Source of the DNA: Norana najaformis
Lineage: Eukaryota > Annelida > Clitellata > Crassiclitellata > Hormogastridae
Assembly (NCBI GenBank): GCA_964023275.1
Contig: OZ029913.1
Coordinates: forward strand, 44,886,476-44,950,475
DNA: 64,000 nt
Reading direction: 5' to 3'
Part shown: piece after piece, positions 10,506 to 22,600 of the stretch
Layout: each line of letters begins with the position of its first letter
Position numbering within the stretch: position 1 is the first letter of the stretch
The notes under the pieces: model-generated
Seen by the model: the letters and a program-made list of their open reading frames with translations, nothing else
Told to the model about the DNA's origin: nothing
Databases searched by the model: none
Position numbers and translations under genes: made by a program

Positions 10506-12605
10506 GATGTTTTGGCAATGGCAAATAAAGTAACACATGCTGCAAGTTCAGTCGGGTTGATTGGGACTGAGGAAACTTTTAAAACTTCAAAACTCCGTTC
10601 TCAAAGGTGCTGTACCATTAACATATTGGAGAAAAATGAGCTTAAAGCACTGTATAGACGAGACTTCCTCACTGCTACTGCCACTCTGGGATATGGCAAA
10701 AATACCAACAAACTCCTACTCAATGTTGAGCATATTCAAAAATTTCACGCTAAATGGCACAGACTTAAAAAACTTGTTAATCACAAGTCGACTACAAATT
10801 TGACAAATCAACAGATGTTTCTAAACCACCTGTTCGATTTGTTTGATATTGCTGACAATGATGTGCTGTCCCTAATAAAAATCAAGCAAGACAGCAAGAG
10901 AAAGATTGCAGAGGCACAATAGCCATAGTAGATCGAAACCTCACACTCAAGGAAGAACGCATGGTGAGGCATAAAGCATCTGCAGCAAATTAAACACTGA
11001 AGATACAATCATCAGTTGACATCATGTTTCCACTAGAGCTGATATTCCTGAAGATGACGATGGATCATTGTCGGACAGCAGCAGTTTTACCTGATCCTAA
11101 GGAAGGTCCGTCAACTTCAAAAATGAGAGTGAGAGGTGCAAGTGATAACTCGAACTGGCTGCAGCACTAGGTCGGACCAATACAAGTGACAGAAAGGCTG
11201 CTCACTTATTAGTTGCAATGGCTTCATCATGGCAGCTCCAGCAAGATCCAGAGGAGGTAATCATTAGCCCAATTCAGGAGAGCATGAATGAAACATCAAG
11301 CTTTCAGTGCACACAAGAAGGCAACCTTTGACCCATTAGTGCCGCAGATGTTGAAATGGCAAAATTATGGGACTTTACAGGCCCTTCACATGAGAAAGTA
11401 GACTGACTTACTGTTCTGGTCTTTGGGCAGAATATAGTGAAGCTGTTGTCTGTCCCAAAACTTTACGATGGAACAGTGTCAGTGGCTGACAGCATTGACG
11501 AGTGGGGATTAAGGGATCAAGGGCATGCTTGATACCACTGCTTCAAACACAGCAGCTAATGGTGGAGTTTGCTAGTTTCTGTTAGAGATTGAGATTGGTT
11601 GGGAGCTGCAACATTTAGCACCTATGATGTTTCAAAGACTCTCAGAATATAACTGTTTGGCTATTTCAGAGATTTTTGGTGTTGAATAGATCAAGCTTCC
11701 TGATTGCTCCATGGAAGGAAAGTAGCTCAGCTGGAGACATTCTAAGCGTGAAATGATTACTGTGAACTGCTGAAACTGTCCATTTTCTTGGGTGGAAGGC
11801 CTCCCCATGGAATCCGTTTCTGATATCCAGGAGCGATTCACCACGTCCCTGGAGGGCTAGAGCCATTTACTCCATAAAGATGTGTCTGTTCCACAACCAA
11901 ACATGAACCACTGCAGCTAGGATGCTCTGATTTACGCAAATCTCGTGATCCCTCATGTTGCACACAGTTAAGGAACATCTCATGGTCTGTCTCTGTGTGA
12001 CTGCCATGTATGCCAAACACTCGAGCCCATCGTCTGAAATGATCGATCTTGAAGCGTACTCTGTCAGCATACCCAAACAGGGAGGTTGCAGAACCTGCCA
12101 CCACAGCATTTGGTCGCCATTTATTACTGTCTGAGCTGCTGGTAGGACTGGGATTCTTTTATGATAATGTCTCAGTGGAAGAGAAGAGATTAATGGTTGC
12201 AGCTCTCTGAGATATTTAAGGGTCTAATGAACCTCCAAAAAGATTTCCACCATTTGTCAATCCAGAAACAGAGACTACATTGCTTTGCCACAAAATCGAC
12301 ACAGCTTTTTTCAAGATCCTTGGCCTATCTAAGGAATTCTTGCAGAATAACCCTAGCAAATGCTTCCTCCAAGAATTCAATCGAAAGAACCAGGTAGTCG
12401 CCACCACCGTGGAGGTAGTGAACAGTCTTGCAGAATGAGCAGTTGCCTTGATTTAAAAATTTAATGCCTTTTTAACACACAACAAGGAACAGAAACAGCA
12501 TCTCATGCAAGTAGTCTAGGACCAAAGAAGCAACTTCAGTGTGCCAACAGAGACGGGAGCTATCAAGAAATATAGACAAAGTGATGATGTAAATTACTGA
12601 CAGAA
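10505..12605 (+). pseudogene. Decayed DNA-transposon protein of a widespread 'uncharacterised protein' family
   Basis: The first frame (10512-10922, 136 codons) reads LFDIADNDVLSLIKIKQDSK and matches the N-terminal part of a repeat-borne family common in invertebrate genomes. Downstream, out-of-frame pieces keep the family order: LAAALGRTNTSDRKA-like (about 11155), VLVFGQNIVKLLSVPKLYDGT (about 11415), DSIDEWGLRDQ (about 11490), SIFLGGRPPHGIRF (about 11775), FYDNVSVEEKRLMVAAL (about 12160), FFKILGLSKEFLQNNPSKC (about 12310) and HNKEQKQHLMQVV (about 12480). There are many stops and frame changes. Family members carry a CFDTTASNTG motif that suggests an RNase-H-fold transposase. No terminal repeats were found, so limits are approximate. 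It is not a host gene. Confidence 0.7.
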
Positions 12606-13644
12606 ATACTTATGTCGGCAGTCATGGTAACTGCATTTTAAGTTGAAAACTTTAAATACATTACATAGCATAATGCTTTGTATACTGTACAGTACTTGCT
12701 ACAATGTTTTAATGCCTGAAACAAGTGATTCTGTGTATTTTACACTAGTGCTCAATCTTTACACTGCAGTTTAAATTCTTGTCATGCTTGTTTACTGTTT
12801 GCCTTGTCGAGTATAATGAAAACATCACTATAATGAAAAACACCACTATAATAAACTTTGATTTCCTTGGACAAGTCCTATATATTATTTTATCCTGCTA
12901 AAAATTAACTTGTTACGTTCTACATCTAACAGAATGCAATAATAGGTTGGAGACTAACTTTCTGACATTTTCCTTTTTTTGGGAAACACCCCAATACATA
13001 TGTACTGGTTTTAGTAACTTCTGTTCGATTTATCGTACAAACTCATTCAAGTAGCAATGTCACGACATCAGCTTTGTTGGCCTTTCTAGATTTTGTCAGT
13101 TGAAAACCATTACATGTTTGTTCTATACTAGTTGAATGTGCTGTAATGTTGAAAGCACCTTTGCCCAAGTTTCCCTTGAAATGTGTAATTAGAAGCATCA
13201 GTTAGATAGCCACCTTTCAGCACCTGAGAGAGGTATAGGTTGTTAAAATGTGTTATATTAAGTGTCTTCATACACACACTCGAGTTATCGGCTGTAAAAC
13301 AAGCAATGAGTATTTTAAATCCTGGTCAGTGCTCTGAGACAGGAAAAACAAAAACTTTCACAAATGTAGTCCAGAAATCAAAAGATCTTTTCTACTGAAC
13401 AAGCATTACATTAAAATTTTAGGCATTATATTTGATGTTTTAGAATTTGTCTCATCCAGTCAACTGGACCAGAAAAATTTTACAGCTCTCTAGATTAAAC
13501 AATGGTACATATTTTCAAGAATAAAACAGCAACTGCTGTAATCTTGAAAAACTTCTTCCAATATATCCGTGGCATTTGTCACAACTACCAATACTGCTGA
13601 CATTGTTCTCTGCCCGAAATCAGTTCAGTTTCTAACTTTCCTAA
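12605..13644. other. Intergenic sequence and likely 3' UTR of the dsRBD gene (minus strand)
   Basis: No conserved frame. CACTATAATGAAAAAC and similar short repeats at 12815-12855 look like remains of a Tc1/pogo-type terminus. ATTAAGTGTCTTCATACA near 13257 recurs at 47.5 kb. The part next to 13645 should be the 3' UTR; its end could not be placed. Confidence 0.4.
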
Positions 13645-16600
13645 TTAAATACCACCCATCGCATATGAGTCCACTCCACCACCATACCCCCCATAATTTT
13701 CGTAACTGTTCCCAGTGCCCTCTGATGTGTACATTCCAGTGTATGTATCAGATGCTCCTTCATATTCATAGGTACCACTAGCAGAACCAGAGTAAGTTCC
13801 ATTGTCCTGCTGAAAGTATGTGTCTTCGGCCACACTGTATGTTGTTCCTGCGGTACTGTCGAAATATTCCCCACTCAGTGGGTAGCCATATTCAGAGGAT
13901 TCAGGTTTACCGAAGTGCTCAGCTGGCTGGCTAGAAACTTCCAACTTGTAGCTGTAGTTGTCAGCTGAAGCAGCCTCAGATGTCCCATATGCTCCTGTGT
14001 AATATGCTGCAAAATCTGATGCATTTTGTGTCTTGTTGTACCATCCAGTCGTAAACGTTTCCATCTTGTTCTCATGTTTTCGAACCACATCCGAACTCCA
14101 CGATGTGGCCGCGAACTTGTCTGTATCGGCTTTACTCTGCAAAAGCGGTTTTCTCCTCTGGTCATTCCAACTGGTTTTATTCTCATTCTGCCAGCCAGAG
14201 TTTTTGTTCATTGTTTGACCTTTCCAGCCGGAGTTTTTATCTGAAGTCAGCCAGCTGGAGCCTTTCTCAATACCTTGACCACGCCAGCATGACGAATTCT
14301 TTCCAAAGAAACTAGAATCCTTGTTTTTTCCCAAAGATGACGATAGCCAAGCACTACTCTTGTTGTTCAAGGTATTCACAACATTGGTTTGGTAAGCGCT
14401 GTCCAAAACTCCCTGACTAAACTGTCCAACACTGCGTAAGTAACCACTGCCCGTCTGTCCCAAACTGTCACCAGCCTCACTAAAGCTGTTATCTATCTGA
14501 CCCTGCTGATTCGTTGACCCTCTTCCCCGACCATAGCTATCCTGTTTTGCCCCTCTGTCTTCCCCAAACTGCCCCAAACTGCCATGACCAACACCACCTC
14601 GTGCTGCAACACCTCGACCACCACGAAACGCACTTCCCCTGTAAAGAGCTCCTCTGCCCCTTCCAATGCCATTTTCGCTGCTTCCCACAGGTTCCAGACC
14701 CTGGCTGATCAGCCCTGCAGAAGCACAGCCAAACCCTGTGTCACCTGCTTGGAATCCTCTACCACCCCTGAAACCACCCCCACGCCATTGGAGAGAGCCA
14801 CTCTGCCCTCGATTTCCCAAAATGGAAGGCATGCCATAGCTGGGCAACTGGTCTGGGAAAGCACCCATATTAGCAACCCCCTGTATGCCTCCCCTGAACA
14901 CTCCTCGATTTCCAAAAGTCCTGCCTCTGAATCCCCGGCCTCCACCTCTTCCTCGGCCGAAAGATGGGTTTGTGCTATCGGCCTCCATTTTTGAGGCTTC
15001 CTCTTTTGCTCTCACGTCCTCTGCAGACCACAGTCCAAGCTTGCTCAGCACTTTGTCAGCCACCAGGTTCTTGGCTGCCTTCTCTGTTGGTCCAGTCGCA
15101 AAGAAGGTTTCTCCATGTACAGTCACCGCAACTGTGTAAGACATTGTGCCATTGCCCCACGTGTCGCTCTGGGACACCCGTCGATATTGCAAGTCTGGAA
15201 AATGCACAGCCAGCTTGATGACGGCAGAGTCAAGAAGTTCAGAGTCAGTTGCCCCTGGATATGGTCGCATCATCTTCTTCTTTTTGGCTTCCTTTTCTGC
15301 TAGTCGGTTTGCAAGAACCCCGCTTTCCGTCAGTGCTTTAACAGCTTCCATGGCACAATTTGTTTTGGCCATTTTCTTGGTGGTTCCTTCGCCTCGGAAT
15401 GTCTGGCCATCAATTTCCACAACCACGCAAAACTTTGTGCCAACAGTTACATCATTTGAGACGTCGACAAATTCGTAGTTGAGCTCACGAAACAGTTCAT
15501 TCAGCATCTGTATCGGATTCTTCCCGTTGTATGTCTCAAGAGATGGCTGTGGTTCCTTGATTTTATACTTTGTCCACAGCGAATCATCACCCTGATAGAT
15601 TGGCTGACCATCTGAAAATAATTGTACGAAAAGTCAAAGTACCAAAACAACCTCAAAATGTCAAAGAGAGATCAGGTTAATCAACTGCTCATTTACACCA
15701 TCCCTCTTTCAACAATAGTTCTTACAAGCATGGGAATGAAGGCTGTATTGGTTGGACAGTAACATACACTGACCTATGAGTAACAGCAACTGATCAATAA
15801 TGGGACAACATTTTTATGGGTTAAGTGGCTTCAGCTGACAATTACTCGGGATCTAAATTCAAGATCAAAAAAGGGAAACAAATGTATTACCAATCTGCCA
15901 CCATGCCATCCAGTAGTACACAGCAAATTCAGATGTAATGTGGTTGCAGAAATGGATCTCAAAATTAGTTAACCAGAATGGAACCTTTATTATTCTTATG
16001 TGACACTTGAAAGAGGTCACAAAAGCAGTTTTAAAAGAAGGTGTTAGGCCAGTGTAGCTTGCTGCTTATAAGGCTCTGTCGCTTATATATTACAAGTACA
16101 TTACTTTTCACATATTGGCAGTAAACTAGTAACAAACTGCAAGCTAGCTTATACAATACAATACAAATGTAACCTGATAATAACCTGCTCACAAAGTTCA
16201 GAAGTGCACAACGAAGCCAGGGAACAACAAAAATTAAGAACCATAAGCAGACTGAAAGAGGTCATTTTACAGAGAAAGATAGTCTCAGTAAGAGAGTTGC
16301 AAACGTGACGTGGTAGAGAGTCCCAAATGGAAGGACCAGCAACTGTGAATGACTGCCAGCCAAAGACACATGCACAAAATACTTTCCAGAAGATGCTGAT
16401 CGAAGAAGGAATCAGCCTATAACAGAGCTACACGGTGCTACAGGGCGATGATAAGTAGAAAAGCAGATGATCTGCACATGCTTTATGCATGAGGAGTGCC
16501 AGCAGATACTTTCAGATACAGGAATTCAGTGTAGAATATGAACAGCAGGGGTTAAATTGTTTTCGGTAAAAAACTCCAAGACACAGTCCTGTAGCTTGGT

Positions 16601-19600
16601 GCACGACTCTAGTTAGAGGAAGCAGTATGCAGTCAGGGAAACCACAGAGCTTATACAAATGGTCAACATGCATATGCTGAAACTGAACCCCGAATTCAGT
16701 GTTATGGAGCAAATTTGTTGCCAAAAGGCGCCTGGAAAATGCCACTTTCTCCTAAAATCTTCCAAAAGTGTCTATTTTGTATAAATATTCTCCAAAGTTG
16801 CAAATTTCTCCTGCAAAAATGCCAATCTCTCCAGAAAGTGCATATTTTTATCTCCTGCAAAAGTGCAAATTCCTCCAAAAACTAAAGAATAAAACCATAA
16901 TAACTTATAACAGCATAACATGGCACAACCACCAAAGAAAACGGAAAGGACTTGCTGCAAAATGCTAACCTTTCAGGTAAGAGAAGCTGAGACCAAATAG
17001 TTTCGTCAGTGCCATTTCAGCAGCTTTTGCTTTTGCCATCTTTTTGCTGTGTCCAAAAACTTCAAAGGTCTGACCGTCAACTGTAACTGTACACTTGCGT
17101 TCTCCGGTTTCTGTGCGTTCGTCTTCCACTGCTGTGTACTCGGCTCGTGGCCTCAGCTCATTCAGAATCAGAACTGGATGTTTTCCATGTACAATGGAGA
17201 CAGTACTATCTTTCGTTAGAGTCGGCTCCACAGTTGCCAGTTCACTTGTGTCCATTTTGGCACCTGGTTGTCCCGAGGCAGCTGCACATTCGGCCACAGT
17301 TTCCATGTCGCTTGTGAAGTCGGTTTCAGTCGGTTGATCTGAATTTTCGATTTTAGCAGCCAAACTGTACAGGTTCAACGTCTGGACTGCGATCTCGGCT
17401 GCGGCCAGTTTCGCTCGCTTTTTCGAAGGTCCGGTGCCAATGAATGACTACAAGCAAAAAAAATAAGTTCGGTGATAAATGTAAACATTTATGAACAATT
17501 GGCTGTGATGTGATAACAGAAAAAGCATTACAATACATTAAGGTAAGAAACGTAAAGTAACTTATGGTAAGGTAAGTTACTCATTTATTATATGTCTATT
17601 TCAACAGCAGTCTTCCGGGTCATGGTCTTACGGATCTATCTCCCTTTTATCTGCCAATCAGTTGCTTATGCAGTACACATCGAATCCAATCTGGAAACTT
17701 ATAATGCCATTATTGTAATACAGAAGGCATTGTTTTTAAGCAAAACTGCATTCTGAATCATAACCAGTCAAGGTCCATGAGGCCACAGCGATCAACAGGC
17801 ATGATATGAAAAATAAGTAATCTGAAAAAGACTACATTTTGAAAAAGCAAAACACAACACACAGCTGGAGTCACCCAATTCAACCAGGCATGGAATTATC
17901 TTAGGACACAAGACTAACTCACCTGATCACCAATTGTGGCTTGCACGGTAAATATTGGCATGTGTATTGGACCAACTTGTGACAACACATCATATGTAAC
18001 ATCACGACATTTCTCGTTTAGCAACATACATGGATTTTTGTCCAAGTCACTCAAAGTTGAAGTTGTCTTGAGTCGTTTCTTTCGTTCCTTATTATCACCT
18101 GGCAGCTGCGCCTTGCGTTTGCCATTTTCATCAGCTGTTTCATCATCAGTTGTCTGCAAGGCTGTTACACATGTTTCCATGACTACAGCTTCGGCTTTAA
18201 CTTCTTCAATGACTTCATTTCCTATAAGTACAGTAATAGGTATCAGGTCACAGAAAAGTTTACCTAGAAGTGTTTGGTTGTAACTTGTAGTTTATCAGCC
18301 TACCACAACTGAATCTCCTGATAAATTTTCAAATAACTGAATTGAATTGAATTTGTTTATTGAATCACCAACAATCTAAACAGTTACAACAGTTTCACCA
18401 AAAATATTACAAGTGCTGGCGTCAAAGGGCAATCCAGAAGGGACAAATGTCCCGATATAGTATTTATTACCCTTTCACATGAATGATGTACAGGCAGTTA
18501 AATGCAATACGGCATGTAAGCCCAAAACTGATTCAAAGTCAAGTTTAATTTTATACAAAATAAACCCGAACAGTGCAGTGCAAAGTGAAACAGTGATAAA
18601 TCATGTGAACAATTCAAATCTGTGAGAACAACAAGTGGCGTTTCAAGCGTGCCTTGAAGAGATCGAGACCAGGAACCTGAATGAGGTCAGATGGAAGAGT
18701 ATTCCATAATTTAGGGCCAAAACATTTTATAAAGAACTCCATTACATTAGTACGAGCTCCATGATATAGGTAATGCCTGGAGGACCTAGTTATGGCTGTG
18801 TATCGATGTGCCTTCCCAGAAGAAGTTATCAAAGGATGCAGGCAATAATCGATGATGGCAGTGGTACATGAATAAACCAAACTGGTACCTGGTGATTTTC
18901 TCTAGGTGAAATAATGTTTATAACAAGAAAAAACAGGTGCAGATGAAAGGGCCATTTCACTGACTTTACTTTTCATAACTCTTCATCCTTAGCCTAACTT
19001 CCTTACATTAACCTTAAACACTGCAATGCAGAAATAAATGTGCAGAACCTATCGAAGATTCCAAACTTCCAGCCAGAAATACATGCATTTCTGCTTTAAA
19101 AAATGGTCTGAATATGGCATCAACCTTACAAGGGATTTTATCAACCAGCTTCTTCTTGTCTATTACCGACTGCCTACAGAAACTACCGTATAAACTCGAC
19201 TATAAGTCGAGAAATTTATGTCTATTTCGGACCGAATATTCAACATTATGAAAATGGCCTTAACAAATAAACGCTCATTTTATTTTAGTTGTCTTTCTTT
19301 TTATATCGTTTTTCAAGAAAAATCACATTTCAACAAATTACTGACTACATACAGATCAAAACGAAATATTCTTCTCTTATAACAATGTTATTATATACCA
19401 GTACTTCTACAATATATTTCTTGCATCGAAAACGATGTCCTTTATTATCACTTGCTGAGACATCCGCCAAAAGAAATCAAATATCATGGATACGCGCAGT
19501 AATGTCGAGCAAGAGAAAGACCTCCAACATAGGTGTAGAGATGTGTGCAAAACGAGGGAGTCGGGCTGTGAGCCTAGCTGATAAACCGTTTGAAAGGGGA

Positions 19601-22600
19601 AAGTCGCTGCATGGGGAGTCTCATAAGAAGTGATTGCAGAGATCATATTTCTAAGAGATTAAAGACAATTGATTCTGGCTGAATTGAAATAATTTACTCC
19701 ATTCTGATATTTGAATATTGCAAATTATATGCCATTGTAAATGCACTTGGTAATATTTATTTATAGGCCTATAGTGAAATTTGCTTGCAATATGCTGATT
19801 GGTCCTCTTGATTGATCCCGGCGATTCAATTTGCTTCCTACCAACTCTTTCCAGAAATTCTGTATAGAGCCCATCCATGTATTACGTACACAATGAGGGG
19901 AGGGGGTGATAGGATTTAGGCGATTTTGCGTATGGGTGCGTATGGCGAGGGGGTGGGTCTCGACAAAATGTGTACGTATGCAAAATAAATTTCCACATTA
20001 GCCTATTTATAACACTGTATTATCCTATAGTCGTCCGATGGAATTTATTACATTATATAAAAGCACAGATCTATAGCAAGATTTGACAGAACCCTGAAAA
20101 ATTAATGGAATGCAGGTCAGAAAATTTGCCCTCACATCACCGCCATCACCATCTGGATGTCGTCTTTGACCAGTCAGGTACTACTAAGGGGTGTAAGCCG
20201 ACCCGCTAAATTAGTTCCTTCAGTTACAAAACCATATACACGTACCTTATGTACATATGGTTTAGTAAATATGGAATGGATACATATATACCCATATTCG
20301 TATAGTCGCCCTTTATAATTATATTCCCCACAGTCTCTGCATGCTAGCCGCAGAAAGCTCCCTCTGTTAAATATATGATGGGTATGAAAATATAATTTTC
20401 TTTGCATACGTAATGTATGGACGGGCCTATATTATAAGGCTGTATATATGGGTTCGACTTATATTTGAGCCGTCGATTTTGGACGCTTTTTTCTCAAAAA
20501 AGTACACTTTGACTTATACTTGAATCGACTTATAGTCGGGTATATAAGGTATCTCCAGCTATGTATGTATGTATGCAGGGCTCTTAAGATAGTGATAAAG
20601 TATCGCTATCACTTGGTATTGCTGATGCTTTTGTTAGCATTACAGTGAGTGTTGTGACAGTTTTATTTTGGAGAAATCATTTGTGCGTTGCAGAAAGGTT
20701 TCAGCCATTAATCCAGCAATGCTCAATAGCAATACTTTTTTTGCAGTGTACAGCTTTCTCATCAATTTTCTTTATTAAGCTGCGAGTGCGAGCAACAAAG
20801 CGCAAAGTGCCGTTGCCAGCATTTGTGGCACTTTTCACTCCTTCCTAAAGTCTATAGTTTTAAATGTCCATTATTGAAAATCAATGTGATTGAGCGGAAT
20901 CACATTTTCGTCTTCGACAGTAAAACATGCTGGTTTATTAATTTTTGTGCATTTGTACTTTCAAAATTGTTTGTAAATTAGATATTGAAAAGGCATAGAC
21001 CAAATCAAACAAAGAAAGCCAAAGGGGCATCTGAGCAGAGATTCAATTGCTTTTCCTATAATAAGTACCAGGATCTCACTGGCAAAACACCTCCTTGCTG
21101 CCAATTTGGGTTACAAAGAAATGTTTGATGGGATTTATACCATTTGTTACCAAAGATCTCATGTCTTCAGAGATAATTTTGTCCCAAGAATGAGCGCTGC
21201 ACCTGCAAGCAGTACTGATACCGGAAGTGTACAAGAAATTAGTAAGTATGCAAACAAGAAATTATAGTACACTAACTTTACCAAGTACATTAATAAGTTA
21301 ACAGGCAAAAACATTTTGGCAATATTTTAATTCGTTTCAATTAGTAACGTCAGATTAAACAAAATCCTTGTCACTGACATTAATTGATCCAAGCCTCAGT
21401 GAAGAATTACATAAAGCTTAGAAAAAAAGGTTCTCGTGATGTAACAAGCTACACCTAATGTTCGGAAAAGGCACGACGGGAGCCAGACGGCCATTCCATT
21501 TACAGCTGGCACACACCCACATGTAGGCATGGCATTAAATGCAAATAAGGGTTCAAACTAAGAGTCCATATTATTTAGCACTTCAAAATAATTCTAAAAA
21601 TGTATCATTTACTTACTAATTTCTTGTGCACTTACTTCCAGTATCAGTACTGCTCATTGGTGCAGCGCTCTATTTCAACACCAGTCTGGGCGTTCTTGTT
21701 ACAAGTTCCCCATGAAGATCCTAAGCTCGAAGATAACCGGTATTGCCACTAGATTCATAATGAAACACTTGTACTGGCAACATTGGTATACACATTTTTG
21801 CCATACAGTTAACAGCCCGGTATGTATGTACAGTATCTATGTATGTATGTAAGCGAGCAGCATGTTTACAGTACCTTTTATAACCTCTTAAAAGCACGTT
21901 TTGATAAGACTGAAGATTTACTGACTGTGTCCAAATGGCATGAAATTTTACCTGATGATGGCTATCAATATAGGTAGTCGAACACGTATATTCCCATCTT
22001 CTGGAAACAATCCGTGAACTTTCTATGAATTTTCAAAGTTTCAACTTTACCCAATGGAAAACAGTATGCTTAACAGATGAGTTCATATGCAGATGTTTCC
22101 ACAGATGTTTGAACTCAATGTGGTGAACTTTTGTAGCGCAAATTTTTACACGCCATCAGTGTAAATCATTTTATTGTAACAATATATAATTCATCACCAT
22201 AATCTTAGTGATATAATGAAATAATTAAAACTGTTACAGTAACCTATGTACAGATAATATGAAATTATGTTAATAGTGATAAAAGTGTTATTAATTCCAT
22301 TTACAAAATTATAAAATGCTAACTGTTCAATATGAATTTAAAAAAATCAGAGGTGCAAAGAGTGGGTTTAGTTGTTTTTAAACCGAAGACATGTGTACAG
22401 AGCGCCACTCTGTAATGACAAAGTGCTTATCAATGGCACTGAGCAACTGTGCGTGGAGGACTTGCACCAAATCCCTACACAGTTACCATCTCAACGAAAG
22501 CTCGAACCGACAAATTTCACCTTTAGAACCAAATGAATGTTCAAGCCAGTGCCTTACCTTCTCACAAAAATGTTTCATTATTACAAATTCTTGTCTTGAA

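Larger units (their letters stand above)
15612..16969. other. dsRBD gene intron 3
   Basis: Contains a minus-strand LINE fragment (about 16015-16745) and a short degenerate tandem repeat next to it. The rest (15.61-16.0 kb) shows nothing recognisable. Confidence 0.7.

Noticed and set aside
13641-15478. Several long plus-strand and second-frame minus-strand frames across the last exon of the dsRBD gene
   Set aside because: Shadows of a biased, repetitive coding sequence; the 620-codon frame with two dsRBDs explains the region.
19289-19633. 114-codon frame in element A and its twin at 31680-32042 in element B
   Set aside because: Conserved only because the elements are near-identical copies; no transposase or other domain signature.
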